The notes under the pieces were generated by a model that did not search any database, had not been told where the DNA came from, and was given only the letters and a program-made list of their open reading frames with translations. A program made the position numbers and the translations under genes. A stretch of DNA of 64,000 bases from Aplectana chamaeleonis (lineage: Eukaryota > Nematoda > Chromadorea > Rhabditida > Cosmocercidae), in the NCBI GenBank assembly GCA_029168955.1, contig JAPDOI010000155.1:620001-684000 (forward strand). The letters are read 5' to 3'. Positions 55,031 through 64,000 of this stretch are shown one piece after another. Position 1 is the first letter of the stretch, and every line of letters begins with the position of its first letter.

Positions 55031-56638
55031 TTAGACGTTTAGCGCAGAAATTCTTTGCGACTGTAACTGACCTATGCTCCGGATTAAGTCTGCTGTTTCC
55101 CTTGATACGTAAAACTTTTTCCAAATCGTAGACTGATATTCTTAAAACTGTTTCAGCACTGAAAAACAATAGGAATTGGTATTCTGGGGTTCTCACTTGC
55201 TCTAAAAAGTCTTCCTCATTTACCAGACTGCTTGTCTCCTTATTTTTCATCAAATGGAACCGCTAAGACCTACTCAGACGTTCGCCGTTGTCCACAGGAC
55301 ACGAATGAGATGTCACCTCACGCAATGCTCCCTGTAGACATCTAAAAAGGGCAGGAATCGCCCCTCGAGAACTGCATCCCCCCTCCTTGGTGCCGAGACA
55401 ACCTATCCGCGGAAACGCTTTGGCTGTAGACATCCCATCGGAGGAGGGTCTCCAACCCCAATTCCGCGTTCACATCCTATCAACATCCCGTAGACCTGAT
55501 ATTACCATCCTAGTGAAGCATCAGCCGCCTTATGACGTCACCCCTTAAACGGCGGTATGCCTCCTTTCGAAACTTGATAATGAGGCTCGATTTTCTTTAT
55601 TTCGGTTCTAATCTAACCGGAACAGAGAAATTGGACCCTCTCAATCAAATTTTCAAGAGAAAAATTGACATTGGTGTGGATTAGTTCCTCTTTTGAGGTT
55701 GGCGCAAACTGGGTGCACCTACGTAATAGCATATGGCACTGAGTTTGCGCCAACCTTCAATAGTAAACGTAAAGTCTCATTAGGATCTATGCGGACGTTA
55801 CATTATTTTAATAATAACGTCCTTATGCGGACAACACTCTACTGCTTACAAGGGAACTACTATAAGTCATACTAACCATTCCAAATGAAATGTGCTTTTC
55901 TAGAACCAATTTCGGACGTAGAGTCCAAATATGCCCTTTGCAGCTGCCTAGAGTCTCTCTGGAAAACGTTATAGCAGTTTTTTTCTCTGGTTTTTGTACC
56001 TATTATACTCTCGATAAAAGCGCATTAATTTTGTGAAAATCCAAAAAAGGACCTCATAATCGTGTTCAGGGCCTGAAACAGCCCCACTAGTCAAAGTTTG
56101 GGTGAAAGCGCATTCTCCGAGCTATGTGCAGACTGATAGCGTTTTGGACTTGTACGGATTTTCGGTTCAGCGTTCAATTATATCAATTACGGGGTACAGA
56201 AAGCGTTGAAGAAAAATTCTCCAGATTTGACTTAAAATTCACCCTGGGGGTGATTTGGGGTGCTGATCACGAATCTGAGGTTTATTTGTGGTTTTTTTCC
56301 AAGTTTTCGACTAAATTTGTTCAAAGCTTCCCACCGGCAGAATAATTTGACGGCAAAATCGACTTTCGACGATTTCTGGAATGCGACAACAGATGTGGCT
56401 CAAATCTTTCTTTTGGAGTTTATTTAAAGTGCTCAATACGAATCTGATGTCAGTTGATCGATTTTTGACAGCTTACGATAGATTACGGTGGGTATACGGT
56501 AGTTCAGTCATAGTCACAGATTTGTCTCAAAGTTTCTATGTGGTGGTTATTTGGGGTGCTGAATATGAATTCGATGTCCATCTGTCGATTCTAGTTTAAT
56601 AGTTTTTGCCTCTTCAATGGTATGTTACCTAGCGTAAC
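55031..56638. other. No confident gene; one strong hairpin
   Basis: The hairpin AGGTTGGCGCAAACT...AGTTTGCGCCAACCT (about 55,697-55,759) encloses GGGTGCACC-type sequence and may be a short foldback element. No other supportable feature. Confidence 0.4.
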
Positions 56639-56887
56639 CTACGTAACCTCATTCATTCTCCCCCATTTCCTTCGCATGGACCAGCACACCACCGCTTCCA
56701 TATTATCAATGAATTGCGCTATGCTCTCAATTTTCGACTTCACTCGTTTGGCATTTGGGTGCAGGCCTGCCTCAAAAGGCATCTCTAGATCAATTACTGA
56801 CAGCGGAACAAAAAATTCATGTAACAAGAACACGTTAGGATCTCGTTCTACTTCGCTGTTTTGTTGCCGGTGGTCTCTGGGGTAGGC
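56639..56887 (-). CDS. Candidate terminal exon on the minus strand
   Basis: On the minus strand an acceptor-like TTGGTAGCAG is followed by a frame YPRDHRQQNSEVERDPNV, FLLHEFFVPLSVIDLEMP, FEAGLHPNAKRVKSKIES, IAQFIDNMEAVVCW and SMRRKWGRMNEVT to TAG at about 56,639. About 82 codons of ordinary composition with charged/hydrophobic periodicity. No upstream exon was located and no family recognised. It lies back-to-back with the plus-strand exon starting near 56,991. Confidence 0.4.
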   Translation of the reverse strand, partial: AYPRDHRQQNSEVERDPNVFLLHEFFVPLSVIDLEMPFEAGLHPNAKRVKSKIESIAQFIDNMEAVVCWSMRRKWGRMNEVT

Positions 56888-56990
56888 CTGCTACCAATCA
56901 GTGTCGAAATGTCCCCAACTGCAGGTCTGCCACGGGAGCCAGAGGCAGTGGAACGCCAAAGTATTACGAGGTCCTTATCAACACGTTTAG

Positions 56991-57201
56991 CGCAGAAGTC
57001 CAACAGCATTCATTCATCTTTACAAACAGCTATCGAACACGCATAAGAACATGCTTCCGCAGCTATGGCAACAGCTTACGGAAGACTTCCGTAACATGTT
57101 GGATAATGTGTTCGTAACATATCTCCAAAGTTCTGAGATGGAGAAACAACCGGCCCGATTCCAAGATAGCATGATAATAGTTGGAACGCGGCTTCCTAGA
57201 G
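56991..57201 (+). CDS. Penultimate exon of an unidentified host gene
   Basis: Acceptor ACACGTTTAG ends at 56,990, consensus donor AGAG/GTAAGA at 57,202. The frame reads RRSPTAFIHLYKQLSNTHKN, MLPQLWQQLTEDFRNMLDN, VFVTYLQSSEMEKQPARF and QDSMIIVGTRLPR, leaving one base (G) at the donor. That G completes a GAT codon with the AT opening the exon at 59,119, so phase matches. In the bases just upstream a different frame is also protein-like (GTPKYYEVLINTFSAEV), so the true 5' border may lie further up, or the gene may carry a small indel. Helical, Gln/Leu-rich; family not recognised. Confidence 0.55.
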
Positions 57202-57249
57202 GTAAGATACTAACCACACCTCGTATTTCACTACCACTGCATGCATTTT

Positions 57250-57364
57250 TTAATTACGAAAAATTACGATTTGCGGTCCGAAACGTCGCAAATCGTAAAC
57301 CGTAATTACGAGGCCAAAAAAACAGTAAATCGTAAATCGTTAACTGTATTTATGCACACCCTTG
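57250..57364 (-). repeat. CAAGGGTGTGC-headed word array (ATTACG/CGTAAT words)
   Basis: On the minus strand: CAAGGGTGTGC, then TTAACGATTTACGATTTAC, TTTTTTTGGCCTCG, TAATTACGGTTTACGATTTG. Belongs to the head-plus-words group; the other end was not found. It lies within the intron. Confidence 0.55.
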
Positions 57365-57436
57365 CTATATATGAAATATAAATGTAACATAAGAAACGTC
57401 TTCTTGTAGTTCAGTACAAGTTTGAACGTAATCTGA

Positions 57437-58985
57437 GGCCAGATTCATCAACCATCATACCCCGGGTATACGGGCGCATCGGGGTATAATCGCCCGTATA
57501 CCCCCGGAAAATGTGATTCATCAAAAATTATACCCTGCCGACTTGGGGTATAAATTGGAGTATATTATATCCCACTCTGGAGCTGGGGTATACGGTATAC
57601 CCCGGCGAGTATACTCCACGAAAACGTGGCCCATGGTTGATTCGCCTGCGCCATTCAACCAAATCAGCTGGCTGACAATCTTGCGAAGTCTTGAAAGCGA
57701 GTTTTTCGCCTATTTTTTCTCCTCCTTTCCGCTACAGCACGTATTGATTCCGTAATTTGATGACGTTTTCTACATATCTTACCCCTTCAATATATTTTCT
57801 CCTTTTCTCCGTTTATTTTACTGATACGCTTTTCTTCAAGGCAGTGTTCACGATAAATTTCACTTCCGATACCTCCACGGTTTACGGAAGGTCTGGTGGC
57901 CTACAAAGCAAGGCATGCTTGAAAAGAACATTAAAGACGCGTTTTTGAGCCATATTAGGCCCTCCCTTGTTTATGTTGATTTTTTGAGCGTGGAGGAATC
58001 GATCGCTATGAAGGATGATAGCATTCAATGCAATCAAGCGATTAGCTCACTTATCAACACTTTCTTGACATGATCATTTCTGTAATCTGAGTGCTCATTT
58101 GTTCACATTGAGGAGGCCGAAATGGGACACTGGGCGGTTCTGGGACTCCAAAACGCTTGTTTGCACCCGTTATTTTGCCACTCCTGGCTCGTTTTCTATC
58201 GTTCTTTGGGCACTGGGAGCCCAGGATCCTTCTCGCCTATCATTTTACTCTTAAAAGTCACTGAGGATGATCATCGTGAACGCTGCCTTTAATGGGACGA
58301 TTTCGCTCTTCGATATCTCGCTCGCTGATTCCCCTTTTTGTTTCCATTCCCAAACCAATATTTTGAAATCTCATGAGCATTCAAATCAAATTGAAATTTA
58401 GTGAATGCTTTACTCATATAAAAGTAGGAAAAAGCAATTCTATTACATAAACTAATTTTTCATCGAACCTATAACTGGGAATGAACAGAGTAAACTTTTC
58501 CAAGTTTGGTTCAAATCCTTTTTCTTCTGAAACGCTCTCGGATCCCCGTAATTGATATGAGGAAAACGCAAAGGTAATAAGGAACACTCCATTTAGAGCA
58601 GTCTAGCAGCGCTTTGAAGATAATTTCCGAATTATACGCTAAAATTAGGTACTTGTAGACATGTATAGTTCGTTCGGAATGGTCATTTCGTCAAATTTTC
58701 TCTTCCCATTTGGGATGCACTAGATATAGCTACGGGATTTTTCTGTTTTTACAAAATATTGTTACGGTTGCAGATTTTCTGTTTTGTATCGTCATCAAAA
58801 AATTTTCGCTGAAAGATAATAATGGGCGTTGCAGTGCCCGTAGCCCGTATACCCGTAGTATATTATACCACGGCTGCCTGTCGCGTTGTGAATCACACAA
58901 TTGGGGTATAAGGTAATATACCTCGGTATATTTACCCCGGGGTATAATTATACTCGGGGTGTAATTGATGAATCTGGCCTCTGGC
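57437..58985. mobile_element. 1.55-kb element with GAGGCCAGATTCATCAA termini and GGGGTATA words
   Basis: Left GAGGCCAGATTCATCAACC; right, on the minus strand, GAGGCCAGATTCATCAATT. Subterminal arrays of GGGGTATA, GGGTATACGG and GTATACCCC (57,455-57,620; 58,830-58,965). The interior holds a nested AAGGCAGTGTTCACGATAAA element (57,841-58,287). No transposase frame. The whole unit sits in the intron between 57,201 and 59,119. Confidence 0.65.
57841..58287. mobile_element. Nested AAGGCAGTGTTCACGATAAA element
   Basis: Left AAGGCAGTGTTCACGATAAA, right ATCATCGTGAACGCTGCCTT followed by TA. About 445 bp; same family as 39,434-39,897. Confidence 0.65.
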
Positions 58986-59118
58986 GCACACTTCACTTAA
59001 TCGGGAGACGTTCGGATGGTTTCTTGGCTTTCTAAGACGCGATTTCGCATTTGAAGTACGGTTTTGTGACGGTGTGGAATGTGCTAATATTAACGACTTT
59101 ATTTCTTCCTTCCTCCAG

Positions 59119-59273
59119 ATGAGAATAATGACAATAAAGTCAGGCGGGAAGGCTTCGCCCCTCCTGATCCACTTTCAAATGATGCTACTGCAACTGCTGA
59201 AAGACTCCGACCACTTGACGAACGGAAGAAACTATTCATGGGTGCAGCTCTGACGGATCCAGCCGACCTATAA
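59119..59273 (+). CDS. Last exon of the unidentified host gene
   Basis: Strong acceptor TTTCTTCCTTCCTCCAG ends at 59,118. With the split codon GAT restored by splicing to 57,201, the frame reads DENNDNKVRREGFAPPDP, LSNDATATAERLRPLDERKK and LFMGAALTDPADL to TAA at 59,271-59,273. An acidic, probably disordered C-terminal tail rather than a folded domain. Only one of the three frames is open from the acceptor, and it is the one whose phase agrees with the upstream donor; this agreement is the best evidence in the window for a genuine spliced host gene. Confidence 0.6.
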
Positions 59274-59750
59274 AAAGAATGAGTGTTAGTTAGACACAAA
59301 GGGCAAATTCCTCGCTTCATAAATCTGATTATACTAAACTATCAAGATATTCTCATAGGAAGGATAACAAAGGGTTACAGGAGTGTTGCAGTGGAGATCT
59401 GAGCCGGCATACACCATTGGTTGTGCGCGTGCACTTTACACCAAAAGCGCGCACATTTGATGGGCATGACCTAAAATGGCATACACGAGAGTGCGCGGGC
59501 TGATTTCAGCGCGCGAATGGCGTGCACATTACGGCGCGCCAAAAACGGGGTGTACATTTGTGCACGGTTGCAAATCTTGAGACTAAACGTTGCTATTTCG
59601 GAATAACTCTAAGAGAAATGGCCTCTCCGGCTCCGCGATAGTGCCGTAGCCGCGGCGGCACTACCGTCGAGAAGTAGCGGCGACGCGGTAGTCTCCAGCT
59701 TTTTTTCTGACGCCACGATCTTTTCCCAATATTAGTAAATTACTCTGTAA
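59274..59750. other. 3' flank with GTGCGCG and GGCTCCGCGATAGTGCC words
   Basis: Irregular GTGCGCG/GTGCAC words at 59,415-59,575. GGCTCCGCGATAGTGCCGT and GGCGGCACTACCGTCG at 59,628-59,695 echo the block at 38.4-38.6 kb. No gene. Confidence 0.4.
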
Positions 59751-59880
59751 TAGGGCTGTGCGTAATTACGAATTACGGCCGTTTTCGAAAATTTTTTTAC
59801 GATTTACGAAATTTCGACCCGAAATCGTAACGAATCGTAAGAAATCGTAACAAATCTAGAATTTGCGATTGAAATAACAA
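59751..59880 (+). repeat. TAGGGCTGTGC-headed word array (AATCGTAA words)
   Basis: TAGGGCTGTGCGTAATTACG, AATTACGGCCGTTTTCG, then AAATCGTAACGAATCGTAAG and AATCGTAACAAATC. Same plan as the 57.3-kb array in opposite orientation. Confidence 0.55.
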
Positions 59881-60036
59881 TGTAAATTTGCGATCCAGAG
59901 TACCGATAAATTTTTGCTTCTCTCGTAGTCCTGATATTCGATTATTCTTTCCATTTTCAGTTTTTGGTGGAGACTTTGCCTGCCCTTTCCGCACGAGCGT
60001 AGTCTGCTGCAGAGAGGTCGGTCATGGCGAAATACT

Positions 60037-60656
60037 CAGACATTCGTGGGGAAGTTCCCGAGAACGACAGCAGAACTTCCCTCGAAACAACTGGGGAACT
60101 TCCCCCGAATCGAGGGGAGGCGGAGGAGACCTCCGGCTAGCAGGTCTTCCCTTGTTCTCCCGATCGCCAGTCTTTCCCAAGCTGTCGCAACCCAACACCC
60201 ATTGGTCATTGATTCATCAAAAGTCGGCTGGCCGAAACTCGTCGTTTTCAACACATTCCTGTTCTTCGAAAGCAGGAATAGGGCCAAAAATATTCATATT
60301 TGTCGAAAAGTTACAGAGAAGCTTGTTATCTTCCCTGGTAATCTGGACAGAGATACCTTACATCGTTCTTGAGTGGCAGGTCTGCTCCCTCAACTTGCGA
60401 AGTGCGAGACCACCTCATTACTAGCCCGTTTGCATCATCGTATAAACTGCGGCTTTGTTTTCTCGCTCATCATACTCGGGGGGAGTCCATGGGAACAACC
60501 GTGAAGCGAACTTCCCTTGTTCTCCCCCGAGTCGACTGTTTCGAACGCCTTATCGTTGTGTATAATTCGAGGGGAGAGGGGGCTCCTCTCCCCTCGACCG
60601 AGTGATTACGACCAAATCAGGTCTATTGTCCTCGGGAACTTCCCCGCAAATATCTG
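60037..60656. mobile_element. Word-array element with GGGGAAGTTCCC palindromes
   Basis: Left CAGACATTCGTGGGGAAGTT then CCCGAGAAC; right, on the minus strand, CAGATATTTGCGGGGAAGTT then CCCGAGGAC. Further copies of the word: GAACTTCCCTCG (60,073), GGGGAACTTCCCC (60,093), GAACTTCCCTTG (60,510). Hairpins GGAGGAGACCTCC and GAGGGGAGAGGGGGCTCCTC lie inside. No transposase; flanking 8-mers do not match. Confidence 0.55.
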
Positions 60657-60869
60657 GGTATAATTGTTGATGACGAGATCCCTGTACGACCGACCGCTCC
60701 ACTGCTCACACTAACCGGCTCGAACTTATTATTGGGTTCCAACCTCTCCTTACTCCATAAGCGAGTCGGGGCGGTGCAGCCCACCTCCACAGTAATGCAT
60801 CTCCATGGAATACTCTAGTCGCATGATTAAAAAGAGCGACGCAGACAATTGTTGGAGCTACCATCTATG

Positions 60870-60930
60870 TCGGAGCGAATTTTCGGTCCGCAGTTCCAGA
60901 CTACCGCTAGTGCAACGCGAACTTTTTTCA
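60870..60930. mobile_element. MITE family B fragment
   Basis: GGAGCGAATTTTCGGTCCGC, then AGACTACCGCTAGTGCAACG resembles GGAGCCAAATTCCGGTCCGC, GACTACGGCTGTTGCA of family B. Only one end remains. Confidence 0.4.
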
Positions 60931-61228
60931 ACTCTAGTATTTGCGATTGAGGTTGAGTTTCAACACTTTTGAACGAAGCTTTTTTGGATTCTGAATAGGC
61001 TATCCTATTTCTAAAGCTGAAATTCCTACCTAATAATGCGTTTCATGAATTAAAGTTGGCTAAAACCGCTTTGTTTGTGAATGAATTTGTTTTTACGGTC
61101 GTCTCTCAGAAACGTCGCACGCGACAAAGTGCGGTAAAGCCTTGTTCAGTAATTGTACAAGTAACAGAAGAGCAATCTCTGTTTTTTTTTTAATTTTTCA
61201 GGTTAATTTTTCGAAAGTCTTTTTTTTT
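60931..61228. other. LINE 5' flank or UTR
   Basis: AT-rich with two T-runs (61,180-61,190; 61,220-61,230) directly before the LINE frame. No gene. Confidence 0.35.
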
Positions 61229-61231
61229 TTT

Positions 61232-64000
61232 GATCCAAGATGTTCAACCTACGCGTGGTGGATCTGTGGAGTCGACGTATGGAGGCTCATCAAACGAACA
61301 TCAATCACTCCATGTGGAGTTTTTTCGTATTGGGAGTGTAGATGGCTGGCTGCTGCACTCCTCTGTATTCTACTACTACGAGCTGGCGTCGAGAGGATTC
61401 CGGGAGCGCACAGCAAGACACCACGATATCCCTGCCGCCACTGCGGGCTTTCTGTCCAACATGCAAGCATTCATTGTGGTGGTTGCCTTGGCTGGGTGCA
61501 CCTCAAATGTTCGGGATTGTCCAGCTATGATGACTACACTCATGCTTACTGTTGTATGTCTTGCTCTGAAAATCCCCCTAAGGTTCCTCAACATTGTCTA
61601 AGCATTTATCAACTCAATATAAATGGCCTGCGTGCCAAACTTGCTGAACTCACACTGTATGTAGATCGCACTCAACCTGATGTCATTCTCCTGCAGGAGA
61701 CCAAGCTGAGCACATCTTCCTCCCCTCTCCCCCGTCTCCCCGGCTATTTATCCTATCATATTCCACGTACTTCCCATGGCGGTGGTGTTTCAACGTTTGT
61801 AAAATCATCCATCCCTTCTCACATTATTGCACTTCCCAATGATGATGTTGTTGAATGTCTTGGAGTTCATATTGTATTACAAAGTGGCCCCCTTGATATT
61901 GTCAATGTCTATATACCCCCCACAACATCCTGTCCCAATGCGTTTGACCCCTCAAATTACTTACATACTGTTCATACTGCCTTGTCATCTAGTTCGGTTG
62001 TAGTAGCTGGTGATTTCAATGCTCACTCTCCTTCGTGGTTCTCTCCTCTAGAGCCTGACAATAGAGGTGAGCTCATTGAGTTATTCGCTGATGATTGTGA
62101 TCTTGTGCCTATCAATGAGGATTCTCCCACTCGTCTTCCGGCAGTGGGTAGGCCCTCCTCACCTGATATCACCTTTGTATCATCCTCGCTAGCTATCTCC
62201 TGTAACTGGTCTACCGATGTGGCGCTGGCCAGTGATCATCTTCCCATTATTACGTCATTGGATCTGTCACTTGATAGTTTGCTTGCTCCGTTCTCTGGCT
62301 CTCGCTGTAAGTCCTATTCTAATTATCGTAAGGCTAACTGGGACATATTCAAAGAGGTGTTGCTCAGCCAGGTGGCCAGCTACCCGTGGAACGGCTCAGT
62401 CTACGACAAGGAGAAGTTCATTGTCGATGCCATAGGACGTGCTTCCAAAGCTGCTATTCCTACTGAACGTGTAAGGACTTTTCACCCAAACGTGCCCAGT
62501 GAAGTGCTTGAACTGATCACTACGAGGGACGACAAACGAAGATCGGACCCCAATGATCCAACGGTACAACAGCTGTCGGAAAACATCACCGCATTGCTAA
62601 ATCAACACAAGCAGCAACGCTGGAAAGAGCTCACCGAGTCGATCGATTTTGCCGTGGATGCCAGAAAAGCTTGGAACACCTTGAAACAGCTCTCAGGCAA
62701 AAAGATGAGCACTGATCGCAACATGCTCGAATTTCCGTCTGGAAGATTCGAGCACGGATACAAAGCTGCTTGTCTGCTCGGCAAACTATTTACATCTGCT
62801 TCATCGCCTCGGGATAAGCAACACAGACGAACAATGCGAGCAATCAGGAAGCTCAGTCGACTGGATGTCCCTGCTATCTCTCCTTCCGCCATCGACAAGG
62901 TCATCAAATCGATGAAAAATTCGCGGGCTGAGGGACCCGACGGGATTTCGGCTGTTCATCTCAAGCATATTCCTGATCCCTATTACGAACTGCTCTCTGA
63001 TCTTATTCATTCGTCATTCAGCTCTGGTGTTATTCCGGCCCGCTGGAAACAAGCTGTCGTCATCCCCATCGCCAAGCCAGGCAAACCGTTGGATAAGGCT
63101 GCCTCCCACCGCCCCATTTCCCTTCTCTCTCCCCTTGCCAAGCTTGCGGAAAAAGTCGTCAATCCGCTCCTCCAAAAGGCGTTGCAGCACAACACTCACC
63201 AGCATGGTTTCAAGAAGGAGCATTCCACCATCACTGCCCTGACGTCAATCACCGAGCATATCATTGCTGGATTCAATCGCAAGACTCCGGCTGGAAGAAG
63301 CCTCGTCGTTGCTATTGATCTCACGGCTGCGTTTGATAGCGTCAGTATCCCGCTTCTATCGAAATCCATACTGGAATCGGATATGCCCTGTTGGTCTAAA
63401 ACATGGATTAATAGCTTTATCAAAAACCGGTCCATTCGTGTGAGGTTCGACGGACATCTATCGTCTTCGGTCCCTTTGAAAGCCGGTGTCCCGCAAAGCG
63501 GGGTGTTATCCCCGAGCCTGTTCTCGCTATTTCTGTCTGATATTCCTGAGCCACCAACTGGTATTCATCTGTGCCTGTACGCCGATGACATCACAATCGT
63601 TTGCACGGGCTCAGTCATCGATCGAGCCACTGCTGCCATGAATGACTACTTACGGACCCTGGCAGTGTATCTTAAATCAAAGTCGCTGACTGTCTCTGCC
63701 TCCAAATCAAGTGCTACACTATGTACAACAGCTACTATCGAACATCGACTACATCTCAAAGTCGTCTGGAATGGTCACGAGCTGCCACTGTCTAAGCATC
63801 CTCGACTATTGGGAGTTTTCCTGGACCCCTCTTTACGATTCCATGAGAACACGCGTATACGAGCTGCCGCTGCCAACTCGCGCAACAACATTCTTCGCGC
63901 TTTGGCTGGAACCTCGTGGGGCAGCACGAAAGAAGTACTACGTACGACTTATAGAGCCATGGTCCAGCCGGTCTTGGAATATGGCGCCCCTATTTGGACC
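61232..64000 (+). CDS. Intact CR1/Jockey-group LINE ORF (endonuclease-RT), cut by window edge
   Basis: One frame stays open for all 923 codons to the window end; no in-frame ATG is seen before the finger region, so the true start is unresolved. Order: hydrophobic ALLCILLLRAGVERIPGA (2A-like position, NPGP degenerate); C4HC3 PHD-like finger (CRHC...CGGC...HLKC...CMSC, 61,400-61,560); AP-type endonuclease with LNINGLR, QETK (61,694), GDFNAHS (62,009) and SDHLP (62,231); linker; RT with AEGPDGIS, RPISLLSPLAKLAEK, VVAIDLTAAFDSV (motif A, 63,308), AGVPQSGVLSPSLF (motif B), LYADDITIV (motif C, Y at 63,578) and YRAMVQPVLEYGAPIW at the edge. All catalytic residues I can check are present. It would nick target DNA and reverse-transcribe its own RNA in the nucleus. 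Same domain order as the decayed copy at 18.8-23 kb. Confidence 0.92.

Noticed and set aside
61230..61601. 123-codon ORF at the LINE start
   Set aside because: It lies in a different frame from the finger and endonuclease motifs, which are contiguous in the long open frame.

Overview
This window looks like a piece of a eukaryotic, probably nematode, nuclear genome. There are no operons and no long host ORFs. Splice acceptors are compact pyrimidine-rich Y-CAG or TTTAG sites, and the mobile elements (mariner, RTE, a CR1/Jockey-group LINE, Penelope) are typical of metazoans. The nematode assignment is an inference from element types and splice-site style; no phylogenetic marker gene is present.

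Layout. 0-13 kb: short inverted-repeat DNA elements, word-array elements (terminal inverted repeats followed by an irregularly repeated short word) and a few isolated exon candidates (3.9, 7.2, 8.2, 11.4 kb). One 0.7-kb element at 12.0-12.7 kb carries a CCAAT/TATA promoter and an Sm-RNA-like fold. 13.8-15.05 kb: a complete but frameshifted DD34D mariner with both terminal inverted repeats and a TA duplication. 16.2 kb: a small 42-bp tandem array. 18.8-23 kb: a decayed minus-strand LINE (PHD-like finger, endonuclease, reverse transcriptase) split by a 3' fragment of a Penelope-like element with a GIY-YIG domain, flanked by a 13-bp target duplication. 23.3-25.3 kb: a broken plus-strand RTE element, itself interrupted by a TA-flanked MITE. 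26-38 kb: nested non-autonomous DNA elements, including an hAT-type element with a perfect 8-bp target duplication (27.57-28.47 kb), and a terminal-exon candidate at 30.94 kb. 38.6-43.5 kb: long inverted arms around another hAT-type element (39,070-42,703) with a perfect 8-bp duplication. 43.67-53.86 kb: about 240 copies of a 42-bp satellite whose monomer carries the palindrome GATGACGTCATC, a consensus CRE/ATF site. 54-61 kb: small gene candidates, including a two-exon gene end (56,991-57,201 joined to 59,119-59,273) whose intron hosts nested transposons, and more word-array elements. 61.2-64 kb: a LINE of the same general kind as the decayed one, with a 923-codon uninterrupted frame and intact catalytic motifs, running off the window edge.

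Three themes stand out. (1) Many non-autonomous elements share one architecture: conserved inverted-repeat heads followed by irregular arrays of a short word that differs from copy to copy. (2) A 42-bp repeat lineage appears in three places with different degrees of decay. (3) Elements are nested inside elements, often with readable target-site duplications, so insertion order can be reconstructed. The window behaves like a repeat-rich, possibly heterochromatic region with only scraps of host genes. All motif and duplication calls were read by eye; no search was run.
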